A DNA stretch of 64,000 nucleotides from Thunnus maccoyii (GCF_910596095.1 NC_056544.1:8479155-8543154); one strand, 5' to 3'. Shown: positions 38,413-48,477, counted from the first letter of the stretch. Notes: generated by a model not told the origin, from the letters alone. Numbers and translations: made by a program.

Positions 38413-40103
38413 ACTCAACAGCCTTTAGTTTGATGGCAGTTAATTGGTGCAATCAGCAGATAAAGCCTCAGCACAGGGTTTTAGTCCTAGACTTTACTAG
38501 ACTTTACATTGGGTCTGCTGTATTTGATGTTGGTGTAATATGAATATTCCACCAAAAATGTTCAATAATGGTTTGTGCAATCAGTGTGTACAGGTTTGGT
38601 TTTGATAGGAAACACCTGTTTTTTAAAAAATAAACACACAGCTTATATGTTGGTGAGATTTTAATCCAGAATCAAGAAAGACACAAAGATCTGCAAACCT
38701 CCTGAAGTTTTTAGAGATAAGGAATCAAGACAAACCATTTCCTGCAGTGTCACACAAAACACTGTACCGGAATATAAAATATGAACCATTGCCAACTGGG
38801 CTTCTGCTCATATTTTTGTGAACTATTTCTAACTTAAATCAGCATCTCCAAGCTGCTCCAGAGTTAAAGCAGATGAAACACCAGACCTGCTCTGATGCAC
38901 CCTGGATTAAATTTTTCATAAAACTCGTGCAGAGTAGCTGAATGAAAATGCATGAAAGGCAATACAACCTTGTAACCTTGAGCTCTATCACTGTGAAACA
39001 AAGACTGTCAGCAATGATATAAAACCTCCCGAGAGGGGAGGGGGGCTTCCAAGGTGCTGGCCAATCCTCTCTGCTTAATGGGCATGCAATTCAAGGCAGT
39101 TGTGCTTGAGAATTAGCTGTGTAACACAGTGTAATGTGTGTATTATACCAACAGGCTAACATGTCTCACCCTGTAACTTTCTGTCTTTTTTTTACTTTTA
39201 GCAAGATTTAACTCAACTTTCTTAATCAGCCACTAGTTAACTTCTACTCTCTGTTTGGTATAGAGCAGGTAGCTATATGTGGCTTGTCTGAGCTCATTTG
39301 CTTTAAATAGCTGAACGGAGAAGTTGGTGAGAGCGGTGAGTCTGTATGTGGGCTGGAAAATCTGAAACAATTAGGTAAAAGTAGATAATATATGGCTATG
39401 TAGAGCTGCAGAGTTTGTGCTGATTGGAAAGTGACTGTCATGTTACATGGACTCATGTCATTTAATGTTTATGTAAAATATAGATCAGCCGAAAGCGGTC
39501 AAGTAAGAATTGCCAGGTTCATAAAGTAAAAACAATTGATAGCATGGGTGCACTGGATTTTTCCTGCCATTCAGACAGTTAAGAACCTTTTAAGTTTCCA
39601 ACAAATTTTTCATTAACTTACCTGGATTACATGTCTGTTGTACTTGGAGGAATGTGATATATGACTTAAATCTGACTTCTCTAAAGCATCAATTATGAAC
39701 TACAATATCAACCATTCACTTAAAATGGCATTGAAAAAGAAATGTGCTACTGCCACCAAAGTTTGATACTTATAAAATTAGAAATAATTCAAATGAACAA
39801 TCTTTAGTTCTGTGGTACAGAAAATGTAAATAGCATTATTTATAGTAGTGTTATGTGTTGTCAGTTAGCCAAACCGTAAAGTTTGAAATTGAATTTCATG
39901 GACCCTGAAATTGTTTGGGTTCTGATTGTTGAAGTTTTTATGTGTGTTTGTGTGTGTGTGTGTGCGTGTGTGTGTGTATTTAAAAAAATCAATAAAGTGA
40001 AGTGAGAGTGCATTGACTGGAGGCCTGTATTTTAACTTTCATCTGGGGTAGTTATTATTAGTAATACAGTATCAACAAACAAACCACGGACAAAGGTCAA
40101 CTC

Positions 40104-40141
<38 letters not shown>

Positions 40142-40639
40142 CCATACAATTATGTTGTTTCAGCGAGACTGAAGTCTTCAAATATAAGATGTTTTCTCCT
40201 TTGACTACCTGGTATTATTGAACAATCTCTTCAGCAAATCTATGCGATTTGATGTGATTTTATACTAAAGTTCCACAGATTTCAGTGTGAATATGAGAAA
40301 TGAGCATTTATAAACATGAATTCATAAATTGAAGAAATGCTAGAAAATGCCACGATGAGTTTCCAATTAACCCAAGGAAAAAAAGCATCACCTTGAATTA
40401 TCTTTTGTGCTGTTCCATTTTCACTCTGTCTTCACCCTCGGTTTCATTTTTTGAGGCTGCTCTTGTTACTGAGAACTCTAAACACTTTAATAGAATATCT
40501 TAATTTTTTTTATTTGTCTCCATCTATTCACACTCACCCACTTGCTTTTTATTGGTCTGCCATTCATCCGTCCACTCACCCATGTCAGATTTTCTCTACG
40601 TTTAATCGGAGTTTAATTTCCCTCCTTAGTTTTGGATTT
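38413..40639. other. No gene; microsatellites
   Basis: Unique-looking DNA with a TG repeat at about 39938-39979 and a CA repeat at 40107-40141. No supported exon. Confidence 0.4.
40107..40141. repeat. (CA)n microsatellite
   Basis: About 17 uninterrupted CA units. Confidence 0.95.
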
Positions 40640-40860
40640 ACTCATGGATTTCTAAAATACCAGATGGGACAATTAACATGGCCGGGCGTAATAACCTTCC
40701 ATTTCTGTCACTTTTCCTCAGTTAATCCCCATCAGCCACTGTCTAAGTAATTAAATTCTATACCCGAGCTTGGCCCGTGCTTGTGGATGATTACAGGACT
40801 TTGCAACCTCAACATAAATCACTGTGACACGCACATAAAGGAGACCGACTCACTTATTTT
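40640..40860. other. Candidate conserved noncoding element
   Basis: Non-repetitive, balanced sequence with ATTA/TTAATCC cores ('agttaatccccatcag', 'aagtaattaaattc') and no open frame of note. The call rests on texture only. Confidence 0.2.
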
Positions 40861-41989
40861 TCCTTTTACATTTTAAATTCATTTTGTTTTGAACATTCCT
40901 CTGTCCTCAAATGCCAGACCTATTCTTGTGTCAGTCAAGCTCAAAGTGTTGTTAAAAATAACACTAATGGAGAAGACATACATTAGAATATTATCTTAAT
41001 GTGAATTGTTGTACTGGTGTACATGCAGTATATTATTTTGAGTGGATAGAAACTCTTTATAGATGTATGATAGAAAGTCGTTTTATTCATTTTGATAGAG
41101 GGCATTTGTTCTTTCTATAAATACAGTGATTAACACAGATGATATGAAGGCACGAGTGGTTCAGAGACCTTCCTGTCAGAGCAGAGACCTCAGTGTGGGA
41201 TCTATTTGTAGATGGTCCTTCTTGACTTCACAGGAAAGATGACCTGATACTGTCCACTTGGCCTCCTTACTGAATCCCGTGGCTCCAATTAAAGCCTTAT
41301 GATTGGGCTTAAGTGTGCCGAAGGCTTGTCAGACCAACTACAGCACACAGTGGCAACTCCAATGACAGATGATTTGTCAAAAGTCAGGTATGAGCCAAGA
41401 TGGTGCCACATGGTATCCCATTCATTTCAGCAGCTCACAGCAGCCTTAATCTACCGTCTTATAAAGAAGTTCGTCCACAATCGACCTGTACTGCGATGTT
41501 GCGCCAAGGTTTTCCCATTACTTTGGAGGACAGAGAAACAGTTAAGCAGGATTAATCATTGAAAACTTCACAAGGTCATTTTGCACGTTCAGAAGAGGAA
41601 AGTCATCTGAAATACTGTAGTAAACTCCACACAGCATGACCAAACTTTTATGTGATTCTTTGTACTACAAGATACCAAGGGGATGAGAGGTTTACTATCT
41701 AATGTTGAGAGGTCAGCTTTTTCTTGGTTGAGTGCCCACTTGCTCCTGTTCAGCAGAGTTTGTACTATTCCACCCCTTAGTTCATTACTCTCTGTGGGCA
41801 GAAGAGCACACACAGTGTACCCGAACCTAAAATTATTTTTTTTTATCAAGGTCTTTTTATTTTTATTTTTCTCATTATATCACAGGTCCAAAAGAGTCCA
41901 ACAGAAGAGGAAACTTAACCAAATCCCCAAATACCACGACATACACATATAAACTTTATACATAGCCAGACATCCATAAAAGGAAAATA

Positions 41990-42950
41990 AATAACACAAA
42001 TAAAATGAAATGGCAGAAAAAATGGTTACATTGTCATACTGTCAGCTTCCATATCCTCAACAAAGGTTAAAAAAGGCTGCCAAATGGTATGAAATTTCAT
42101 AGTAGACACTCTGACATTATATCTAATCTCCTCCAATTTAAGATGGTACGTGACTTCCCTGATCCAATAACTATATGTTGGTGGAATAGGGTCTTTCCAT
42201 TTAAACAATATTAGTCTCCTGGCCAAGAGAGAGCAGAAGGCCAACATGCTGATTTCCCACCTACTAAGAGGGGTGTCCACCTGGGCCACACCAAACAGTA
42301 CAATGAATGGAGACGGCTCTACTGCTTTTCCAAATATCCTAGAGAAGGTCTCAAAGATGGTTTACCATAACGTGTAAAGCTTTGGACATGACCAAAACAT
42401 GTGCAGCAGAGTGATAAGTATGGATCCTGCCTGCATCGATCACATCTAATTCAGCTTTGATCTTAGAAAGTCTGACTTAAGACCAGTGCAGATGGTGTAC
42501 AATTTAAAATTGAATAACAGCATGCCTAAGACATATGGAGGAGGAGAAAAATCCCTGTATTATTTCGTGCCAAATTTCTTCTGAAACTGGTTCATCTAAA
42601 TCTGTTTCCATCTATTTTTAAGGAGGTCTTAAGGCTTCAAATGGTATGAGTTAAGTAGTTTGTAAATTGTGCGTATAGCCTTTTTTTGTTACAGTTAAAA
42701 ATTGAGTCTAACAGAGAAGGGGGAGGACATGATCGAAAGCAATCCGATTTTGAGGCTACAAAGTTCTGGAGCTGCAAGTAGCTATAAAAGTGTGATCTGG
42801 GAATATTACATTTCTGCACTAACTGTTCGAAGGAGGCAAAATTGCAGCCAATATAGAGATCAGACAGTTAGACCATACCCCTTCTAACCAGGTACCAAAA
42901 GCCTCATCCATCACTGATGGATTCATTCTGTAGCCGAATATAAACAGATA
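41990..42950 (-). pseudogene. L1 ORF2 C-terminal domain relic
   Basis: The minus strand reads, across frameshifts, 'MNPSVMDEAFGTWLEG', 'QKCNIPRSHFYSYLQLQNFV', 'TLLHMFWSCPKLYTLW', 'ARRLILFKWKDPIPPTYSYW' and 'STMKFHTIWQPFLTFVEDME'. This is the end of fish L1 ORF2, with the C-terminal Cys/His region degraded around 42420. Several stops are present. About 100 residues expected between the RT thumb and this segment are missing at the break with 42951-44524. Confidence 0.8.
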
Positions 42951-44319
42951 TAAACCCCCTAGCCTGCCTAGCCAGTAGCCACAGAGATGGACTGCCAGTA
43001 AACAGCTTCGGAACAGAGCAGAATCTGGTGAGTTGCGGGTGTTTTTCATCCCGAAGCTCAGGCTCTGCTCTCGGCTCTCTCCTCCAGAGCTCCCGGCACT
43101 CACCAGCTGTCTGTCCCTGCATTTATAAATATCTCACACACTCAGACTCACCACTGCAACATCGCTCGTAGTATATCTAGACAATTTTTGTGCTCTAAAA
43201 TACAGTGAACAAGTATGTTAGGAAGACACTGTCAGCTTTGGACGATAAGTATTCATTGACATTTTATTTCATGACTAAATTGTATCACCAATGTAAATAA
43301 AAAAATATTGACAACAAAACTTATAGAGAAATCTCTGTTCATTATACCCTGACGAGTAAAGACAAGACAAAATAGTTTGCTCTATTCAGGTGAACAACCT
43401 CAAATCATTGGTTGTTTTCCATATTAACCAATCATTTATCTGCATTTGCAAGTCGAATTCTCACAGCTCCATCTCATTGGATGATTTTTTTTTCCTGCTC
43501 AGTGCATGTCGGGTGCTCGCTCAAATGCCAGCTTCCAGTATAACTGTGAACAAGCTAACCTTGTCAGTGCCAGAACCTACTAATGAATGTAAGCTAACCT
43601 CTCAAACGATGATGATGAAAAGAGGAAAGACGACCTGTGGACACTTTTCTCTTATATTCAAACTAAAAGAAACACTAAGTGTATCGTTCCTAACGAGGAT
43701 GGAGTGCCTTGTGGATTCAAGAGGGGTGGAAAAAACAACCATTTTAAAAAGATGGTTGAAGACACATCATTTCTGCCAAGGTATCAACATCTATTATGTA
43801 TGTTGATTGACTCGATAACATGTATACATGTTAATTCCCTTTTAGGACTAAATTTAATGTTAGAGTGGCATTATAGCTCAAAGTTGTTTGTGGATTCAAA
43901 GTGCATTAGCAATTAGCTTGCCTTGCTCTGTTAACATATTGTTAAATTTAAGGGAGCTGTGTTTTACGGTAAACATATACTCCTTCTAAAAGATAATTTA
44001 TGATTTCTTAAGAGTCACAGACACTAATTCATTCGGCAAAACATTTAACATAATTCGGTTTTAATTTTAGACCCATGTAAGTTGAATGATATTTCCCAGA
44101 TAATGCTCATCTGCTTTAATAACACAGTTTAATGTTACACATTTTTAAAACTTTTGTAGTTCATCTCAGTAATCTATAAAAAGTCTGTTTTGTCAGGTAA
44201 TAAACATCACTGTCTGATCACCAACAATGATGCACTGCCATTATTTATGGTTGGGCTACCTCTGTTGTCTTTTGCCCTTGGGTTAAAATAGTGTATTTTC
44301 AGGGCAACAGGCCAAAAGT

Positions 44320-44363
<44 letters not shown>

Positions 44364-44524
44364 TCTGAGAGAGAGAGAGAGAGACTATACCTACTGCACA
44401 AAACAGACAGTGAAAAGGTGAAAAGTTGTATTTCAGAGGAGTCTTAATAAAATGACCCCACAGTCAATGAGTTGAAAAATAAGATCGACCTAATAATTTC
44501 ACAGTATTTGTAACCTGTGTTTCT
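42951..44524 (+). mobile_element. Insertion in the L1 with a degenerate BED-like zinc finger
   Basis: This segment separates two parts of the L1 ORF2. In the plus strand at 43593-43770 one frame reads 'DDLWTLFSYIQTKRNTKC', then 'PNEDGVPCGFKRGGKNN' and 'HFKKMVED'. Trp-x2-Phe, two Cys, the Gly-Lys turn and a His resemble a BED zinc finger as found at the start of hAT and ZBED transposases, but the second His is replaced by Met and a stop precedes the motif. A GC-rich, CpG-containing piece lies at 42980-43140, and a GT then GA microsatellite at 44322-44384. No transposase core was found, so it is at best a fragment. Confidence 0.35.
44322..44384. repeat. Compound (GT)n-(GA)n microsatellite
   Basis: About 19 GT units (44322-44359) followed by GA units (44367-44384). 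Confidence 0.95.
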
Positions 44525-45336
44525 TCAGATTTTATGCAGATGAAGAGGACAGTATGCTATGCCTACAGGGTCTGCTTTACAGGGAGTCGTCAGATGGAGT
44601 CATCCTTTAAAAAGACCGCAAGACACTGGAAGATACAAAAATTTAGGCAGTATGTTCATCTTTACCATATTAATTCTTCCACCCAGAGAGGCAGGGGATC
44701 CCAGCACTCAATATCCTGCCTCAGAATAGATAATAGAGGCTGATACTTAGTTGCATATAGATCTTTATGGTTATGTGTAACCCATATTCCCAGTTACTTG
44801 AATTTCTTAGGGCTAATTTTAAAAGGAAATGAGCCTAAAGGCATCCGACCATGTCCCAGTGCCAACAGGCATGAGCTTGCTGTTCTGAATATTAACTTTG
44901 TAGCCAGATGTTTTGCCAAATTCTGTAAGTAAGGCCATAAATTTAGACAGACTCGAAAGGGGTTGCGATATGTACAATAACATATTGTCTATGTAAAACG
45001 AAACTGTGCGCTCCAGTCCTGCCTGCTGACTTCCCTTGATATCAGCATTTTGCCTCAGAGCAAGAGCAAGTGGTTCAATTGCAACCGCAAATAGAAGTGG
45101 GGACAAAGGACACCTGTCTTGTGCTGCATTGGAGCTGAAAGTAGGTGGACAGATTATTGTTAGCTGATTGCCAAATCCAAACTTCTCCAGTGTGCTGTAA
45201 TAATAGCCCAGTCAAAGAGGGTTAGGGTGGAGAAAGGCCATAAAGAATATTCAAAAGGAATCTGATGTTAAAAAAAGAATAAAAATTTTAGTCCAGGAAA
45301 TAATTATGTATACATGAATAGGTGAACTAGGGAGAA
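44525..45336 (-). pseudogene. L1 ORF2 reverse transcriptase relic
   Basis: Palm segment: 'SPLLFAVAIEPLALALRQNA' (normally preceded by QGCP), 'SFYIDNMLLYIS' where YADD has become YIDN, 'LLTEFGKTSGYKVNIQNSKL', then in another frame 'ISPKKFKYLGIWVTHNHKDL'. Immediately upstream (45230-45336) the sequence jumps from the endonuclease end ('GYSFFSLVHL') to the palm, so most of the finger region, roughly 1 kb in intact fish L1s, is deleted. Nonfunctional. Confidence 0.85.
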
Positions 45337-45363
45337 AAAAGAATATCCTCTGGAAGTAGGATT
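45337..45363. repeat. 27-bp direct repeat, left copy (boundary of tRNA cassette)
   Basis: Matches 48451-48477 at 25 of 27 positions (differences at the 16th and 24th base). On the minus strand it encodes the L1 endonuclease words 'NPTSRGYSF'. The left copy continues into the next L1 codons ('FSLVHL'), while the right copy is joined to the preceding codons ('ADLWQFPNS'). Confidence 0.8.
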
Positions 45364-46197
45364 TATAGTAATTTCATCTTGCAAACACTGCATTTTATTT
45401 AAGAACATTAGGAACATTTTGTTTGTCATCATACTTTCATTGTACGTTACCAGGAGGGCTATGGCGCAACTCCTCTACCGACAAGTGGAAGTAGTTATGG
45501 TTTGGGCAGAAAAAGGCAGACTTATTCCAGACAATGTTTATTTGGCATGCTTTTTCAGTCAAGGAGCACTCACAGAACAACGCTCCCTCTCTATGCAAGA
45601 TGCAAACAGATTCAGTCCATTTCTCCTGAAAGCTTTGTTTCCATTGAGCAAAATGGGTTTGGTCATTTGCTGTTGTGCATCTCAAAGTTACTCCACAGCA
45701 GAATTAAGTTTTCTCTGCATAATGCTGGTGTACACACCTAACACACTTTATAGCACACTTCTTCCAAAGCATTACTCCACCCAGAGTAGTTTTTCACAAT
45801 CAGCAGTGTCATGATGTCAAACACTGCAAAGCCAAAGCTTTGCATACAAATCTTCATGGCAGGAAACACACAATGGCTTGATTTGAAGGAATTGATGTTC
45901 ATCAGGATTCCTCCAAAGCGTTACTCTTGCTGAATGTGCCTGTAATAAGCAGAGCAAGGGTGCAGAATTTTTACAGCTATACTCTCTGATAGAAATGTTA
46001 ATCACAGAAAATGCATATTTACTCTGAGTTCCTAAAGCTTTTGCTACACTTTATTACTCTACAGTATTTCTCACTACTTGTAGTTTTTACCCATAATCAG
46101 CACTGTCAAACTGCTTGATGTACACAGTCACAGCTTCTCAGTAGGATTTTCATTCCTCAACAGACACATATGCAAATCCTACAGAGGAGGGGATATC

Positions 46198-46270
46198 CAA
46201 CCACGAAGGGATTCGAACCCTCAATCTTCTGATCCGAAGTCAGACGCCTTGTCCTTTAGGCCACGTGGTC
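46198..46270 (-). tRNA. tRNA-Arg (anticodon TCG), copy 1
   Basis: Seventy-three bases that fold as a full cloverleaf: acceptor GACCACG with CGTGGTT (G1-U72 wobble), A box TGGCCTAAAGG, anticodon loop CTTCGGA with anticodon TCG, B box GGTTCGAATCC. It closely matches vertebrate tRNA-Arg(UCG). No intron. No TTTT terminator within about 50 bases downstream on the minus strand, so productive transcription is less certain than for copy 2. Confidence 0.9.
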
Positions 46271-46435
46271 ATGTTGACAGGGATGTGTACATTTCTATTG
46301 GGCTAAGGTAGTAGTCTGCCGACAAAGAGTGAGAAGGAGTGGGACTTTGGATGTGAAGCTTTCGCCTCCATGGGAAACACATGTTAGATGATGTGCCATT
46401 ATTGGTCATTCCATGGATTCTTACACATATCTTAC

Positions 46436-46439
46436 AAAA
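46436..46439 (-). terminator. Pol III terminator for tRNA-Arg copy 2
   Basis: AAAA on the plus strand gives TTTT on the minus strand starting 12 bases after the tRNA 3' end. It is the only T4 run close behind any of the three tRNA-Arg genes. Confidence 0.6.
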
Positions 46440-46450
46440 GAGGGAATATT

Positions 46451-46523
46451 CAACCACGAAGGGACTCGAACCCTCAATCTTCTGATCCGAAGTCAGACGC
46501 CTTGTCCTTTAGGCCACGTGGTC
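46451..46523 (-). tRNA. tRNA-Arg (anticodon TCG), copy 2
   Basis: Full-length, same acceptor, D and anticodon arms as copy 1. The T loop reads TTCGAGT, giving B box GGTTCGAGTCC. It is followed by a T4 terminator at 46436-46439. This is the best candidate in the cluster for an active gene. It delivers arginine to CGA codons (and CGG/CGU by wobble depending on modification). Confidence 0.93.
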
Positions 46524-46563
46524 ATTCCTAAAGAGAGACATATGCAAATCCTACAGACGATGT

Positions 46564-46612
46564 GACTGTGGCGTTATTAGCACCATGCCTTCACCAGCTG
46601 AGGTAACTAGCC
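46564..46612 (-). pseudogene. tRNA-Ile (AAT) 5' fragment
   Basis: The minus strand reads GGCTAGTTACCTCAGCTGG and then a normal Ile anticodon arm (GGTG-CTAATAA-CGCC, anticodon AAT). The sequence diverges just after the anticodon stem: no T arm or 3' acceptor follows. The position corresponds to the fuller tRNA-Ile relic at 48307-48380 in unit 2. Confidence 0.75.
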
Positions 46613-46722
46613 TGCTGCTGAAATTCTCCTTACAACCACATCCCTTATAGAATGACAGAAAATTCAAGTGCTTTCAAATATTTAGCGACCTGTTGCCACA
46701 TCTCTCATAATTGTCTTTAAGA

Positions 46723-46795
46723 CGGGAATGAACTCAAATGGTAATGCCCTTGCTTAGCATGTGAGAAGTAGTGGGATTGATGCCTGCATTCTCCA
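46723..46795 (+). pseudogene. tRNA-Ala (anticodon AGC), degenerate
   Basis: Seventy-three bases aligning end to end with vertebrate tRNA-Ala(AGC): 'cttgcttagcatgtgag' anticodon arm and a 3' end 'gcattctcca'. Defects: first base C instead of G opposite C72, D stem changed (ACTC / AATGC), and T loop ATTGATG in place of ATCGATG, which removes the invariant C of the B box. Probably inactive. It lies on the opposite strand to the Arg genes. Confidence 0.75.
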
Positions 46796-47184
46796 TTCCC
46801 TTCTTTTCCGTGGGGCCAGTTAGTATCCACTACTTTTTGTTTGCATGTTGATGTCCTACAGTCAATCCATTTCAAAAGGATATTCTGTTCTGTCTCCATC
46901 ATGCTTTCTTGATTAGAAACATGACTATGCTTGAGCTTCTGGTGGACATTTACCTTCTGTTCTCAAGTAGCTTTTGCCTTTTCATAAACATCTTGTTGAA
47001 AACTTTGAATACTCACAGTTGTGATTTTAACTCCATGCTTTAATCCTCTGATCCCACAGGGCTAAGAGTTTCTCAGGAAAATACTGTATGATACATACAG
47101 TATGTAAATGAGGAAAACGAGTCAATAACTTTCATTCAAAATTTTCAGCCGCTGGTGAATACATCCCCAGGTGGTACCTCCAGA

Positions 47185-47218
47185 GGGGAATTAGCAGGAT
47201 TGACGCCCACATTCTTCA
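47185..47218 (+). pseudogene. tRNA-Ala with internal deletion
   Basis: GGGGAATTAGC (acceptor 5' strand and start of the D arm of tRNA-Ala) is joined directly to AGGATTGACGCCCACATTCTTCA-type sequence, which is the T arm and 3' acceptor. The D loop, anticodon arm and variable region, about 39 bases, are missing. Both acceptor strands can still pair. Confidence 0.65.
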
Positions 47219-47349
47219 CTGCCATTTATTCTTTGGTGTAAAATGGGTCTTTTCCCTGAAAATCAGTACTCCACAGGTTTTCTGTTGTTGCAGCAGGTGC
47301 CCAATTGGCCTTCAAACCTACCAATTACTGGACTCTTTCCATTGGACAT

Positions 47350-47388
47350 GAATATCCTTTTGCAGATTTTATATTTGTAATAATTTCA
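47350..47388. repeat. Degenerate third copy of the cassette boundary
   Basis: 'gaatatcctttt' followed by 'gattttat' and 'taatttcatctt' aligns, with small gaps, to the left boundary and first bases of the cassette ('gaatatcctctgg', 'gatttatag', 'taatttcatctt' at 45341-45380). It lies exactly where unit 2 of the tandem duplication begins. Confidence 0.55.
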
Positions 47389-48005
47389 TCTTTCTATGCA
47401 AGATGCAAATGGATTCAGTCCATTTCCCCTGAAAACTTTATTTCCATTGAGCAAAACGGGTTTGGTCATTTGCTGTTGTGCATCTCAAAGTTACTCCACG
47501 ACAGAAGTAGGTTTTCTCTGCATAATGCTGGTGTACACACCTAACACGTTTATAGCACAATTCATTCAAAGCATTACTCCACCCATGAGTAGTTTTTAGT
47601 CACAGTCAGCAGTGTCATGATGTCAAACACTGCAAAGCCAAAGCTTTGCATACAACTCTTCATGGCAGAAAACACAATGCCTTGATTTGAAGGAATTGAC
47701 GTACACCAGGATTCCTTCAAAGCATTACTGCTGCTGAATGTGCCCATAATAAGCAGAGCAAGGGTGCAGAATTTTTACAGCTATACTCTCTAATACAAAT
47801 GTTAACTGCAGAAAACACATATTTCCTGAGTTCCTAAAGCTTTTCCCCCACACACTTTATTACTCTCTAGCATTTCTGTGATTACTAGTAGCTTTTACCC
47901 ATAATCAGCACTGTCAAATTGCTTGACATACACAGTCACAGCTTCTCAGTAGGATCTCTCTTCCTGAGCAGATACACATGCAAATCCTACAGAGGAGAGG
48001 ATATC

Positions 48006-48078
48006 CAACCACGAAGGGATTCGAACCCTCAATCTTCTGATCCGAAGTCAGACGCCTTGTCCTTTAGGCCACGTGGTC
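48006..48078 (-). tRNA. tRNA-Arg (anticodon TCG), copy 3
   Basis: Identical in structure to copy 1 (B box GGTTCGAATCC, anticodon TCG) and within the matching flanks of unit 2. No T4 run lies close downstream. It arose by duplication with its surroundings, not by independent retroposition. Confidence 0.9.
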
Positions 48079-48306
48079 ATGTCGACAGGGATGTGTACAT
48101 TTCTATTGGGCTAAGGTAGTAGTCTACCTACAAAGAGTGAGAAGGAGTGGGACTTTGGATGTGAAGCTTTCGCCTTCATGGGAAACGTGTGAGATGACGT
48201 GGCACTATTGGTCATTCCATGGGTTAAAAACAAAGGGAAGTTTACATAAATATCCTCTCCATCTGTAGGTGGTCACAAGAACTTCTCCCTTTACAACAAC
48301 TAAGCC

Positions 48307-48380
48307 TTGCCAGTAAAGGGCTCAACCCTGTGACCTTGGCATTATCAGCACCATGCTCTAACCTGCTAAGCTAACTGGCC
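48307..48380 (-). pseudogene. tRNA-Ile relic (anticodon changed to GAT)
   Basis: Seventy-four bases aligning along the length of vertebrate tRNA-Ile: 5' GGCCAGTTAGC, anticodon loop CTGATAA (GAT in place of the usual AAT), 3' ACTGGCAA. The T loop has become GTTGAGC and the T stem has a C-U mismatch, so the B box is damaged; G1 faces A72. Probably a pseudogene. Confidence 0.75.
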
Positions 48381-48450
48381 TGCTGCTGAAAGTGTCCTTA
48401 CAACCACATCCCTTATAAAATTACAGAAAATCAATTGCTCTCAAATATTT

Positions 48451-48477
48451 AAAAGAATATCCTCTAGAAGTAGAATT
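48451..48477. repeat. 27-bp direct repeat, right copy (boundary of tRNA cassette)
   Basis: Partner of 45337-45363; 25 of 27 bases identical. It is contiguous with L1 endonuclease sequence to its right. Confidence 0.8.

Larger units (their letters stand above)
45590..46683. repeat. Tandem duplication, unit 1
   Basis: Matches unit 2 (47393-48450) from 'ctatgcaagatgcaaa' through 'gtgatgatgtcaaacactgc'-like sequence, the tRNA-Arg gene and its flanks, to 'accacatcccttata' and 'caaatattta'. Unit 1 has an extra tRNA-Arg (46451-46523) and a truncated tRNA-Ile. Confidence 0.8.
45364..48450 (-). mobile_element. tRNA-bearing cassette inserted in the L1 endonuclease
   Basis: These 3087 bp sit between the two copies of a 27-bp direct repeat of L1 coding sequence and split a codon run that is continuous across them. 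It holds tRNA-Arg(UCG) genes at 46198-46270, 46451-46523 and 48006-48078, tRNA-Ile relics at 46564-46612 and 48307-48380, and tRNA-Ala relics at 46723-46795 and 47185-47218. The Arg and Ile genes lie on the minus strand, the Ala relics on the plus strand. Internally, about 45590-46683 and 47393-48450 are a diverged tandem duplication. There is no coding frame for a mobility protein, no terminal inverted repeat and no poly(A). How it moved is unknown. Confidence 0.6.
47393..48450. repeat. Tandem duplication, unit 2
   Basis: Diverged copy of 45590-46683 (see there). It lacks the second tRNA-Arg and the tRNA-Ala region but keeps a nearly whole tRNA-Ile. Confidence 0.8.

Noticed and set aside
43390-43806. 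138-residue plus-strand frame from ATG
   Set aside because: The BED-like motif reads in a different frame; this one is a shadow with no domain of its own.
46541-46548. Octamer ATGCAAAT upstream of tRNA-Arg copy 2, as a Pol III distal element
   Set aside because: The same 'catatgcaaatcctacag' phrase lies downstream of the other tRNA-Arg copies as part of the duplicated flank, so its position near copy 2 is not informative. tRNA-Arg genes use internal A and B boxes.
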